NCBI RefSeq assembly: GCF_024362695.1
Contig: NW_026063280.1
Location: 1-64,000 of the forward strand
Length of the DNA: 64,000 nucleotides
From: Pectinophora gossypiella
Taxonomy: Eukaryota; Arthropoda; Insecta; Lepidoptera; Gelechiidae
Direction: 5' to 3'
Shown: positions 13,712 through 23,375 of the stretch, in pieces
Numbering within the stretch: position 1 is the stretch's first letter
Layout: each line of letters begins with the position of its first letter
Translations under genes and position numbers: made by a program
The notes under the pieces: generated by a model
The model's input: only the letters and a program-made list of their open reading frames with translations
The model's database searches: none
Told to the model about the DNA's origin: nothing

Positions 13712-14195
13712 AATAACACATTAATTACCCATCACAAGACAACACCAAGAACAAAATCAAGAATAACAACAAAAATAAAATGTGAAAGAAGTAAGTTATT
13801 GAAAAATGTTTTAACAAGTTGAAACAAGGTTCAAGTCTCAACAAGTTTAAACAAGGTTCATGCTTTAATAATTCTATTTTGTATGTACTTACAATAGATG
13901 TTGTGAATACTGCCCACTGCAAGATGATGTTTAACACAATGTAAACATGATAAAAGTGTAAGTAATCGTGATAAACAGAATTTTAACTTCGCTAAATCTT
14001 TGAATAAGAATCGAATCTGCGTTTGTAATCAAAGTGATCAAAGTAACTAATCAAAGTGATTCAATGTTAATTTGAAGTACTTAAGTATCAGAAAATTTTT
14101 ATTTACGAGTTTACGAGTGTGTAAGTATTGATGTTAGGCGTAATTAAAGAAAATAAGGTAGGTAAGGCGTAATGCTTTTATTTGTTCAATCGTGT
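13712..14195. other. Left subterminal region of the Polinton, no gene
   Basis: AT-rich sequence with short direct repeats of 'aacaaggttca'/'aacaagttt' near 13800-13860. It ends in the 3' UTR of the minus-strand spliced gene; an AATAAA signal on the minus strand lies at 14177-14182. No supported reading frame was found. Confidence 0.6.
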
Positions 14196-15258
14196 TCAAT
14201 CTACATGTTTGTCAGAGTAAAATCGTGGTTCATCTTCAAAGTTTTTGTCAATTCGTGTAACTAGCTTCTGTAACAACTTCCACTCATCGCTGTCATCCGG
14301 AGTCTGCAGCTTGATTCGTAGAAGAGCCTTGCGCCAGACTTCTCTTGAATCAGTGTTGTTCACGTCGTTGGCATGGTATATCTTCAAGTCCACCACGTAT
14401 TCGCCATCCAAGCTAGTTGTACGCCGCTCTGACCCGTTCGCCACCTTGTTCACGAAGTACGATACGATCCTCTTGTCGCTTCCTTCATTGCCGACCGTGC
14501 GCCCGTGAGTTAGCCCGAAGATGTCGTGTGTCTTTGCTTTCTTCCTATAATAAAAAGAAAATATATTTTAGAGTTACAAAGTAATAAAAACCAACTTGCT
14601 GTCATATTTGATAATAAATATAAATAGTTAAAACATTGGTGAATGTATGGAATGTAGGGAATGTATACTTGTTCGAGAGATAACGATAACATAAATAAAA
14701 ACAAAGTGATTCTTGTGATACGTCCCCACAGGGATTCGAACCCGGGGCCTCCGGATCGTGAGCCCAACGCTCAACCACTGGACCACGGAGGCCATAAACA
14801 GCAGGAACAGCAGGAGCCTTTAAACTGAGGGATACGGACCGTTCTCGAACGTAAAGTAATGAACCGGATCGTAAATTGACTCGACAGGGAATCGAACCCG
14901 TGACTTCTGTTGAAGAAATCAAGGTATCAAGCCAATGCACCACCTGCTGAAAAAAATATTGACATGTCACATGGTTAATTATACTCACTTTGTATTCTCC
15001 TGGTCAATCGACGAAATCGACGGAGGGGCTCGCGAACGCTTCATTTGGCGTGCAACAGGAGTCTTCTTTGTAGATCCCTGCTTCGGAATAACTTCAAATT
15101 CTGAATCGGACCTGAAACAAAATAAATCAAATCAAATCAATGTAATGTACTGCACTGTAACTGTAGAAATTCTTTGGGTGATGTGTACTCCCCACACTAA
15201 TAGGTGAAGCAGAACTTCTAAGTTAAACCTCCAAAATTATGTGATGGAGAACTTACAT
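14196..15258 (-). CDS. Small spliced Polinton gene, 157 aa, unknown function
   Basis: Function not recognised. Three exons on the minus strand fit together in phase: exon 1 ends at 15257 (donor GTAAGT), exon 2 is 15111-14989 (acceptor TTGTTTCAG, donor GTGAGT) and exon 3 is 14544-14196 (acceptor TTATTATAG). The first intron splits the start codon: AT at 15258-15257 and G at 15111, with A at position -3. The predicted protein is 157 aa: a basic Ser/Pro-rich N-terminal third with KKTPVARQMKRSR and a K-rich stretch at the exon 2/3 join (possible nuclear localisation), then a compact mixed C-terminal region with RIVSYFVNKV and EWKLLQKLV. A TATA box and an AATAAA signal bracket it. The second intron holds two tRNA-like modules. 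Splicing is inferred from consensus and phase, not from RNA. Confidence 0.7.
14721..14792 (-). repeat. tRNA-derived SINE module 1
   Basis: On the minus strand this 72-nt stretch has a tRNA-like 5' end (GCCTCCGTGGTCCAGTGG) and a perfect pol III B box GGTTCGAATCC. It resembles tRNA-derived lepidopteran SINE heads rather than a functional tRNA. It lies inside intron 2 of the 157-aa gene. Confidence 0.65.
14881..14950 (-). repeat. tRNA-derived SINE module 2
   Basis: A second tRNA-like module on the same strand, about 90 bp from the first, with a B-box-like GGTTCGATTCC and an A-box-like TGGTGCATTGG. It ends about 40 bp from the intron donor. The pair may be one dimeric SINE or two insertions. Confidence 0.5.
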
Positions 15259-15420
15259 AGTGCTCAGAAGTGGAACTTGTTTTAGCTTGAAGTGTTCACT
15301 TGCACAGCGCCGGGGTCGACTCAGGGCTGGTAAGCGGTGGCTGGTGTCGCTCAGGGCTCAACTCTCTTCACTGAGGAGCGGGGTTACTCAACTCTTTTCG
15401 GCGAGGAGGTTCTTGATCTG

Positions 15421-15460
15421 CTTCTGATAATTTTTACCAAAGACTTCGCTGTTTTATACC
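15421..15460 (-). promoter_or_regulatory. TATA box and initiator of the 157-aa gene
   Basis: On the minus strand GGTATAAAAC occupies 15460-15451 and an arthropod-type initiator (ATCAG) lies about 30 bp downstream near 15426-15422. This spacing is standard for RNA polymerase II. It sets exon 1 at about 15424-15257. Confidence 0.65.
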
Positions 15461-15681
15461 CCAAAACTAAAATTAAGCAAAAATGTTACATCGTAATTTA
15501 AAAAGCCTTAAAGCCTATTTAATTCGTTGACATACGTCCTTTTCGAAAATATTTCATTTGGGATACCATGTTACAGCTCACGAAAACCTGCAACGTAAAT
15601 TGAATAAAGCACTGAAAACCATTTAACATGAACTCTACCTATTATAAAAACTGCAAGCAAAAGCAACCTAATTCAATTACT

Positions 15682-15812
15682 GGTCGACCCACACGAGCGT
15701 TCGTGCTATACGTTAGAAAAACGATATGGTTCGCGGTCTGAGCGCCGCGTTTGCGTCAAATGTACGTTCGCGGAGTGCAAACGTTCACGAAACGCCCGTG
15801 TGAGGTTGACGT
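15682..15812. mobile_element. Short GC-rich MITE-like element
   Basis: Imperfect inverted ends pair GTCGACCCACACGAGCGTT with the complement of CGAAACGCCCGTGTGAGGTTG across about 130 bp of CpG-rich DNA in an AT-rich setting. No target duplication was identified. It lies between the divergent 157-aa gene and polymerase promoters. Confidence 0.4.
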
Positions 15813-15959
15813 AATGATGAGCATTGACAAAAAATATTTAAAGTCATCTTTTTTCGATGAACAAATAGCTCACGGAATATTGCAACATCAATTCAAAAAA
15901 GCAATACCAGCATACCTACTTAATACGTAATACTTTTAATTACACGTGTCTAATACTTA

Positions 15960-16985
15960 CTCAGAATTAGGTACCATACATATTTCGTCCGTTGAAGCCC
16001 TCGTACGTTTGAACCTCAAGATATATTTCAGAATTACTGTGATTTACCAAAAAGGTGAGTTTGAATTAAAATAAGTTTACCTAAGTACTGTAATTCAGTT
16101 ATTTTTTTCATAAATCAATAATTATGAACTTATGAGCTAATAACTTTAAATTTCTTACAGCCTACTTATTAAAAATTAAGTAGAAGATCCACGATCTGCA
16201 CCGATACACAGAGGAAGTTATTTCAACAACTTACAACAAAAAGTGAGTAAGAACAAAATTATACTTAAGTAAATACTTATTTAAACTATAAAAAAATGGT
16301 TAGTGAACTAATAAAATTACGAAATATTTACAGGTCAAAAAGGGAATCGCTCTCTTGCTGCGATTCATGAGTGAAAATTCAAGAAAGTACTATTAAAGTC
16401 AACGATCACTCTCGAGGTAAGAGTGCACAATATTTATTTTCATACGCACCTAATCTAGCTCAAAAAACCGGTAAACGATGAAGATATTGATTTAATTCTA
16501 ACTTTCAGATACGAGGTGACTACCATTCTTTATCGACTTGAAGCTAGCCAGATGACGAGTTGATGTAGACCCTTAAATGGTAAGTCTGAATAGTGTCATA
16601 ATTAAAGTTAGTTTAGGTTATCGACATTTGCCTATTTATTAATATATAAATGCATGTTTCACAGATTATACTCGGGTTGAACTTATAATCATCTTTAAGG
16701 ACTCTCCACATCGACGCTACTCGCGCAGTCGAAGAGCTCCTGATTTCCTGCTTCAAATAATTGTATGTAACTACTTTTAATTTATCTCTCTCTCTGTCTG
16801 ATTAAGAGAAAGCCTGTGCCCAGCAGTTTATGTTAAGTTATAATATTAATTAGTATTTAGATCGCCTTATAGTCTATAGGTTTTACTCAATTCGTCTCAT
16901 AATTAAAACAATATCACAAAAGTGTCTTTATAGATTTTGGTAGGAAGGTTCTTTTTTTTTTGAACCATTTTCGATTTTATTTAAA
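15960..16985 (+). promoter_or_regulatory. Multi-exon 5' leader of the DNA polymerase gene
   Basis: A regular series of splice consensus sites points to mini-exons: ...-16054 (donor GTGAGT), 16161-16242, 16334-16416, 16509-16579 and 16665-16762, then an acceptor TTTATAG at 16933 leading to the ATG at 16986. Each acceptor has a pyrimidine tract and AG, and each donor matches GTRAGT or GTATGT. Exons are 71-98 nt and introns about 85-170 nt. All exons contain stops, so the leader is non-coding. A GGTTC-T10-GAACC hairpin sits just before the ATG. No clear TATA box is seen. Confidence 0.55.
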
Positions 16986-19900
16986 ATGGGTTACTGCTCT
17001 GTGTGTAATGTTAATGTTAATGGAAGACAGTGGACTGGACATTTCCGTAGCAGTAAGCACAAAAATAATTGTACTGCTCCGCTTTATGATAACGTAGAGA
17101 TCATAACATCCGCTTTTAAAGGACGTATAGTAAGTTATCGAATTATTGCATCTAATGAAGAAGCAAAAAACTTACCTTCTTTATTTTTAAACAACATTCG
17201 TAAACAAATTAGATCTCTTGTAAATCACGCCTTACAAGTTCACACTTCTGTTAAAATTAACTTCGAATTTTTTTTATCTTTTCTTTTGCCTAAAACTGAC
17301 GTACAAGAAGTAAAGTCGTTTGCTACAAAGAACTTTACAATTCACTTAAATTTTGACTTTGATAATCTTTATAACGAAGTTGTTTCTTTTCTGTTGAATA
17401 AAGTAGGGGAATTTGAAGAAAGAGACAGTGGTTGGACATTTTTAAGCAATTCACACCTTGAAATAAATATAAATAAATATCAGCCTTTAAGCGGTTCCAG
17501 CTTTATCTCTTTGCCTAAATATATAAGAAACAAAAAAGCATGCCTCAATATACAAAACAAGGATGACTTTTGTTTCTTATGGTGTGTAACCGCTGCTCTG
17601 TATCCTTCAAAAAAGCACCCAGAGCGGGTATCATCGTATCCCCATTTTCAACAAGTACTAAACATTAAAGACTTAAATTTTCCGATCACTTTCTCAGATA
17701 TTTCTATATTTGAAAAAAATAACCCTAGTTTGAGTATTTTTGTTTATGGATTAAAAAATGGTAAAGAAATAACAGGTCCGTTATACAAATCAGAGTCGAC
17801 CATAAAGAACGATAAACGTAAAGTTGTACATCTTTTGTTCCTAGAAAACGATACATCGTCTCATTTTTGTCTAATCAAAGACTTGACTCGTCTTGTTAGA
17901 AACCAAATTACTAAACATCACGAAAAAGTTTATTACTGTGAAAACTGTTTGTTATTTTTCCACTCAGTTGAACGCATCAATAGTCATTTATGCGAAGGAA
18001 CTGTTACTGTTTTACCAGAAGAGGGTTCATTTATTACATTTAAAAATTACAACAGAAAACAAGACATTCCGTTTGTTATCTATGCCGATTTCGAAACAAT
18101 TCTGCGACCTATTCAAGACAATGACTGTGATACTGCTAACACAACAAAATTGCAATGTCACGTGCCCGCGGCGTTTGCGTATAATATTGTGTCTTCCATT
18201 GATCCTAATTTTAACCAATTTAGAATTTATCGTGGTAGAGATTGTGTTAATAAATTCATAAATATGCTTTTGGATGATGCTAAGGAAATTAATACTTTAT
18301 TGAATACGAATCGAGGAATGAAATTTACTGAAAGTGATGCTCGTGATTTCGAAAAATCTTTATATTGCCACATTTGTAATAATTTTTTATGGGGGAAAAA
18401 AGTTAGAGATCATTGTCATATTACTGGAAAGTATCGCGGAGCAGCCCATCGTCATTGTAATTTACAATTTAAAGTTCCTAAATGTATCCCGATCTTTTTC
18501 CATAATTTATCTGGCTACGATTGCCATTTATTTATTAAGCAGTTAGGAGAGGTTCCTGGAAAAATAACAATAATACCTAAAACGAAGGAAAAGTACACCT
18601 CGTTTTCTAAATTTGTTCCTATCAACGAAAAAGAGTACATACATTTACGTTTCGTAGATTCTTTTAATTTCTTAGGAACGAGTTTAGACAAACTAACCAA
18701 AACAATGAAAACTGAGGATTTTGTTTATCTTCGGCGTCATTTTCCTGAAGAGGAAAAATTCAAATTATTGACTCGTAAGGGAGTGTATCCGTATGATTAT
18801 ATGTCAAGTTGGGATAATTACGAAGAAACCGCACTGCCATCGAAGTCTTGTTTTTTTAATTCATTAAATAATGATCCAATTTCCGATGATGATTACAATC
18901 ACGCGATGTCTGTATGGTCGCGATTTAGTTTGACTAGTTTAGGAGAGTATACTGACTTGTATCTCAAATCGGATGTTCTTCTGTTAACAGATATATTTCA
19001 GAATTTTCGTAAGACCTGTAAGCGACATTACACTCTCGACCCTGCCTTTTACATCTCAGCGCCAAGCCTATCGTTTGACGCTATGTTATTAATAACAGGA
19101 ATCAAACTTGAACTTATATCTGACATAGAAATTACCCGAATGATTCAAGACGGAATTCGAGGTGGATTATGTATGTGTTCGCATCGCTATGCTAAAGCTA
19201 ACAATAAATATATTAATGAATACGATGAATCACAACCCGAGTCTTATATCGTTTATGTGGATTGTAATAATCTTTATGGTTTCAGTATGTGTCAATATTT
19301 ACCATACGCGAATTTCAGGTTTTTGCTTGAAAGCGAATTAAATGATTTTAACGTTTCAAGTATACCCGACAACAATGCCTGGGGTTACATACTTGAAGTA
19401 GATCTGTTATATCCTGACCATTTACATCAATACCACAACGATCTTCCATTTTGTGCAGAAAAGTGCATTCCTCCTGGTGGTAAAACTAAAAAACTCGTTC
19501 CAAACTTATATAATAAATACAAATATGTGATTCATTACGTACACCTAAAAAAGTGTATAGAGCATGGTTTAATATTACGTAAAATCCATCGAGTTATTAC
19601 CTTTAGACAGAGCGCATACTTAAAACAATATATTGATTTAAATACCGAGTTACGCAAAAAAGCAACAAGCGTATTTGAGCAGGACCTATTTAAATTATTT
19701 AATAATAGTACATTTGGAAAAACGTTAGAAAATACCGAAAATAGAGTGAATGTCCAATTAGTTAATAGTTGGAAGGATGAAAACAATATAACAAAAAAGT
19801 CTACCCAAGCGGAGCGATTGATAGCTAGTCCTTATTTTCATAGTGTTTCAGTGTTCACGGAGAACTTAGTTGCTATACAAATGAAGCCCGACCAGATTGT

Positions 19901-20513
19901 TTTAGATAAACCAATATACATAGGGTTTACAGTGTTAGAGTTATCAAAATCCCATATGTTTCACTTTCACTATAATGTCATCAAGCCCTTTTATAAAGAT
20001 AGAGTACAATTGTGCTATATGGATACCGACTCGTTTTTGTATTTAATACATACAAAAGATTTTTATCTGGACATAAAAAGTACTTTTCATAGTTATTTCG
20101 ATACAAGTAATTACGACGAGCAAAACCAATGGTGCCTTCCTATTAAAAACAAAAAAGTTCCTGGTCTTTTTAAAGATGAGATGGGAGGAAAGATTATTAC
20201 TGACTTTGTCGGTTTACGCTCAAAACTTTATTGCGTGAAAAATTGTGATCAAGTTATCAAAAAGGCTAAAGGCGTAAAGTCCTCAGTAGTACGTGACTTA
20301 ACCATTACAGACTATGAAAAAGTTCTCTTTGATAATGAAATAATTAAAAGAAAAAATATTTTGTTCAAGTCGATAAAACATCAAATATTCACACAAAGCG
20401 TAAATAAAGTTGCATTATCTAACAGCGATGACAAACGATCGATATGTACCGATAAAATTAGAACCCGAGCTTGGGGAAACGCTTTAACTTTTAAAAACCT
20501 AGATTATGAGTAA
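16986..20513 (+). CDS. polB: Protein-primed type B DNA polymerase (Polinton pPolB)
   Basis: This 1175-aa protein would replicate the element. Residues 4-29 form a C2H2-type finger (CSVCNVNV...H...H). Residues 190-300 hold a conserved block with CFLWCVTAAL and a distal HFCLIKDLTRL. A Cys/His cluster lies at 318-335. The 3'-5' exonuclease has ExoI YADFETIL (D368/E370), ExoII HNLSGYD (506-512) and ExoIII YLKSD (about 659-663). Between ExoI and ExoII is a Cys/His zinc module (CHICNN, DHCHITGKYRG, HRHCN) typical of Maverick polymerases. Polymerase motifs follow: A DCNNLYG (759-765), B NNSTFGK (906-912) and C DTDS (1013-1016). Length is normal for the family. The ATG follows a spliced leader; AATAAA lies about 40 nt after the stop at 20553. 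The frame is intact. Confidence 0.96.
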   Translation: MGYCSVCNVNVNGRQWTGHFRSSKHKNNCTAPLYDNVEIITSAFKGRIVSYRIIASNEEAKNLPSLFLNNIRKQIRSLVNHALQVHTSVKINFEFFLSFLLPKTDVQEVKSFATKNFTIHLNFDFDNLYNEVVSFLLNKVGEFEERDSGWTFLSNSHLEININKYQPLSGSSFISLPKYIRNKKACLNIQNKDDFCFLWCVTAALYPSKKHPERVSSYPHFQQVLNIKDLNFPITFSDISIFEKNNPSLSIFVYGLKNGKEITGPLYKSESTIKNDKRKVVHLLFLENDTSSHFCLIKDLTRLVRNQITKHHEKVYYCENCLLFFHSVERINSHLCEGTVTVLPEEGSFITFKNYNRKQDIPFVIYADFETILRPIQDNDCDTANTTKLQCHVPAAFAYNIVSSIDPNFNQFRIYRGRDCVNKFINMLLDDAKEINTLLNTNRGMKFTESDARDFEKSLYCHICNNFLWGKKVRDHCHITGKYRGAAHRHCNLQFKVPKCIPIFFHNLSGYDCHLFIKQLGEVPGKITIIPKTKEKYTSFSKFVPINEKEYIHLRFVDSFNFLGTSLDKLTKTMKTEDFVYLRRHFPEEEKFKLLTRKGVYPYDYMSSWDNYEETALPSKSCFFNSLNNDPISDDDYNHAMSVWSRFSLTSLGEYTDLYLKSDVLLLTDIFQNFRKTCKRHYTLDPAFYISAPSLSFDAMLLITGIKLELISDIEITRMIQDGIRGGLCMCSHRYAKANNKYINEYDESQPESYIVYVDCNNLYGFSMCQYLPYANFRFLLESELNDFNVSSIPDNNAWGYILEVDLLYPDHLHQYHNDLPFCAEKCIPPGGKTKKLVPNLYNKYKYVIHYVHLKKCIEHGLILRKIHRVITFRQSAYLKQYIDLNTELRKKATSVFEQDLFKLFNNSTFGKTLENTENRVNVQLVNSWKDENNITKKSTQAERLIASPYFHSVSVFTENLVAIQMKPDQIVLDKPIYIGFTVLELSKSHMFHFHYNVIKPFYKDRVQLCYMDTDSFLYLIHTKDFYLDIKSTFHSYFDTSNYDEQNQWCLPIKNKKVPGLFKDEMGGKIITDFVGLRSKLYCVKNCDQVIKKAKGVKSSVVRDLTITDYEKVLFDNEIIKRKNILFKSIKHQIFTQSVNKVALSNSDDKRSICTDKIRTRAWGNALTFKNLDYE

Positions 20514-20599
20514 AACCTAAAGACCATCTCAAATAATCATAAGTAGTAATATAATAAATTACTTAATAATTATTAACTTAAATTTGTATAAAATTGGTT

Positions 20600-21925
20600 A
20601 CGAATTATTTATTATTTATTTATTAAAAATAAGCACAGTACTTAATACATTTTTTTACAATTGACGGTGCAACAAAAACCAACTTTGGTTTATCCGTACA
20701 CCGACATTCACCATCGTCGCTTCCAATTTGCAACATAATATCATGCTCGAACAAATAGTACAATAAATTGGAACATGTAGGTAGGAATTTATACACTTGC
20801 AAGCGAAGTACACAAAAACTAGTTCGCTGCATCAGCTTCACCCCGCGCGTCACACGTAACTACCGGACAGCGCGACACACAGGAGGTTTTTGCGGCTTCT
20901 CTAATATTTTTCCTGATTTAAGAAATGGTGCTTTAGTTTGTATTTAATGTTAAGTTCAGTGATTTCATTTTTAAGGTTAGTAGGTAAGTCATTAATTAAT
21001 TTTGGTACTTGATATTTTAGTAATTGTTTTCCATATAAGTTGTTAAATTTTGGTATTTTTAAGGTTAGTTTTGAAGCACTACGTGTATTTATTATGGGTT
21101 TAATAATATGTTGCAGATTTAGGTCAAAAAAGTTTTCAGAGAGGAGTGTATATTTAATTTGGTCGTGTATAGGCATGATTTTGCAGTGCTGAAATAGGTG
21201 TAAGTAATTGTTCTTATGCTTCGTTTTAATTTTAGGAGGCACAATGGCTTTCAATAGTCTTAATTGCAATCTGTATATTGCATCAAGATGTGTCTTACAC
21301 GTTCTACCATAGCTACTCAACCCATAATGTATTATTGTTTCTCCTAAGGCTTTATATAAGTACAAAAGTATATGGTAGGGAATTTTGTTCTTAACAAGTG
21401 TAAACTTTGACAGCATTGCTCGTAATTTGTCGCTTACAAGATTAATGTGCTCAGTCCACTTAAGGCGGTCATCAATTACTAAACCAAGGTATTTTTGTTT
21501 TTTGACTACCTCCACTGGCGTGCAAGAGCAGTTTGGTATATCTGCATGCAGACATGCATGATTATGAGCAATCAAGCGCAAGCTTTGTTGTTTCCTGTTC
21601 TGGCTGGAGCTTATATACATTAGTTTTGTTTTGTCGGCATTGAGCGCGAGACCAGCGTCATGAGACCATTTAGTGAGCAGTGTAAAGTCCATTTGTAGAT
21701 TTTTAAGGGCTAAATCTAGATCCTTGTCAGCTGATATAAGACATGTATCATCAGCGAACTGGTAGACCTCACAGTTTTTGATGAGGTTAACCAAGTCGTT
21801 AACATAGGTAATAAAGTGCAATGGACCCAACACTGAACCTTGCGCTGTACCTTCTGTAACCAAAACTCTTCTACTTACAGAACCCCCTATTTTGAGTGTG
21901 TCAATAATTGTACATTGTACTTATT
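20600..21925 (-). mobile_element. 5'-truncated non-LTR retrotransposon (LINE)
   Basis: On the minus strand, 21893-20901 encodes the C-terminal half of a non-LTR reverse transcriptase: GTAQGSVLGPL, then FADDT (the YXDD-equivalent catalytic motif), then thumb and tail regions ending in NQEKY. A stop lies about ten codons upstream of the recognisable segment, consistent with 5' truncation. The 3' UTR runs to a (TAAA)-type tail at 20600-20625. It resembles CR1/Jockey-group elements; family assignment is tentative. It inserted in the spacer between polB and the next Polinton gene and broke no recognised frame. Confidence 0.8.
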
Positions 21926-22264
21926 TCCTAACATAGTTTAAGTTTACTAACAAAATTTACTATACTTATTTAATGTTTTATAAGTACTTTCTAATTTTTT
22001 TATACAATAAAATATTATATTCAATATAAATGTTTTTTTTTATTTTATCATAAGAAATTTTACCTCCTTACCTATGAAAGTTGTCTCAAGGATACGAGTA
22101 ATCTCATGACTAATTTCACGAGTGACAAGCAACTAGTGTCTCTGCCTACTCTATTAGGGATTACGAGCGTGATCGTGAGTTTATGGTTGTTGATTACTTG
22201 ACCTACATTGATGTCATCATTCATCAAGTCAGCGAATTTATAAGAATGTAGCAACTGCTAGCAT
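21926..22264. other. AT-rich spacer within the Polinton
   Basis: The stretch has AT-rich runs up to about 22060 and mixed sequence to 22264. I see no gene, structural RNA or convincing repeat. Confidence 0.5.
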
Positions 22265-22496
22265 CAGTGATGTGCCGTTCTCGGGAATGTTCCCAAAGTG
22301 GGAATGTTTCCGTTGCAAAAACTTTTTAGTAGTAAAATAATGGCTGTTTTTCTTTTTCAAATTGTTCTTTTTTGTGCTCTATAATGTTATCTGCGTAAAG
22401 GTTAGGTAATAAAGCTCTTTTTATCATAAATTTTCCGTCTTTTACTGCTGGGTACATTCCCTAAGTGGGAAAATTCTCGGGAACGACACATCACTG
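22265..22496. mobile_element. hAT-like MITE, 232 bp
   Basis: The ends are inverted: CAGTGATGTGCCGTTCTCGG at left and the complement CAGTGATGTGTCGTTCCCGA at right, continuing into GGGAATG segments. The CAGTG start is hAT-like. Flanks GCTAGCAT and GTAAGCAC match at five of eight positions, a possible decayed 8-bp target duplication. There is no coding capacity. It lies about 370 bp upstream of the 137-aa gene. Confidence 0.65.
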
Positions 22497-22599
22497 GTAA
22501 GCACAATACGTCATTCTAGCAAATTTTGCAAAAATCGTGCATTTTGTGTATTTTGCATTTTATTTGCAATCTACACTTTAATACCTTCAAGGTGCGTCA

Positions 22600-22867
22600 T
22601 TCATTTTTAAAACTCGAAGAGGTTAGACACGACACGAGTGCATCTACTTGGTAAGTCAATATTATTATTTTATTTTTTATTATATTACTTGTATTTTTTA
22701 TGTATTGTGACGTTAATTCTAAATTATAAGTCTGCAGACCCTGTAAAAACGGAATAACGCTAGGAAGATATACAGATAGTTCTAAATTGTGTTTATTTTA
22801 GAAAAACTTTATTTTCTTTTGTATTTATATGTCTTTCTTATCTTATGTTTTTGTTTAACAGATCAAC
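22600..22867 (+). promoter_or_regulatory. Spliced leader of the 137-aa gene
   Basis: A consensus donor (CTTG|GTAAGT) at 22651 and an acceptor (TTGTTTAACAG) ending at 22861 bound a 211-nt intron. Exon 2 starts six bases before the ATG at 22868. Exon 1 presumably starts between about 22570 and 22640; no TATA box is clear. Confidence 0.55.
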
Positions 22868-23281
22868 ATGACGACGTCATCTGAAGACATCACGTACATG
22901 TTCGAACAACATGCGCAAGACCCGCTGGCAAACTTTGATGAAGATTATCCAGAGTTGGCCAGACTCCACCGCGAACCAAAGAAGAGGAAGCCTGCCAAGC
23001 GAAATGTTAGCGTGCAGTGCGTCTCAAAAAAAATACGTCATAAGGACACATCATCCTTCGTGCCACAAAACCACCACAGCCCGGGCACTCGACTAATTAG
23101 AGTCCAAGTTGTCGATCTAGAGAACAGTCCTCAAGTTACTCATGACAACGGGGACCCTGAAGAAAACATTTTAATGAGCGCCCAGTACGTGGTACATAAG
23201 GATTCCTATGATGAAGTGTTAACGCAGACAGAAGCACTTATCGCAAACATATCAAAAAAGTTGTGTAATTATCATTTCTAG
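22868..23281 (+). CDS. Small Polinton gene, 137 aa, unknown function
   Basis: I do not recognise this protein. The N-terminal part is acidic (FDEDYPEL). A basic cluster KKRKPAKR at about 38-45 looks like a nuclear localisation signal. A central VRVQVVDLE-like strand segment and an amphipathic C-terminal helix (SYDEVLTQTEALIANISKKL) follow. No signal peptide or membrane segment is visible. It has its own leader intron and an AATAAA signal at 23285, and converges on the capsid block, whose first polyadenylation signals on the other strand lie at about 23338. Small accessory genes at this position are common in adintovirus-like elements and vary between lineages. A nuclear regulatory role is only an inference. 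Confidence 0.7.
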   Translation: MTTSSEDITYMFEQHAQDPLANFDEDYPELARLHREPKKRKPAKRNVSVQCVSKKIRHKDTSSFVPQNHHSPGTRLIRVQVVDLENSPQVTHDNGDPEENILMSAQYVVHKDSYDEVLTQTEALIANISKKLCNYHF

Positions 23282-23375
23282 TGCAATAAATATTTTATAT
23301 TTATTCTGGTGTTTTTATTTATTTTTCTTCTAAAGCAATTTATTAAAGGTAAAAATAAAACTATTTTTTCATTCA

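Noticed and set aside
14721..14950. Functional tRNA genes
   Set aside because: Stems are imperfect, the anticodon arm does not pair well and the modules resemble SINE heads, so I call them tRNA-derived.
14602..14988. 128-codon minus-strand frame overlapping the tRNA-like modules
   Set aside because: It lies in an intron of the spliced gene and is made largely of SINE sequence.
20623..20853. 76-codon minus-strand frame next to the LINE
   Set aside because: It falls between the reverse transcriptase stop and the (TAAA)n tail on the same strand, so it is most simply LINE 3' UTR.
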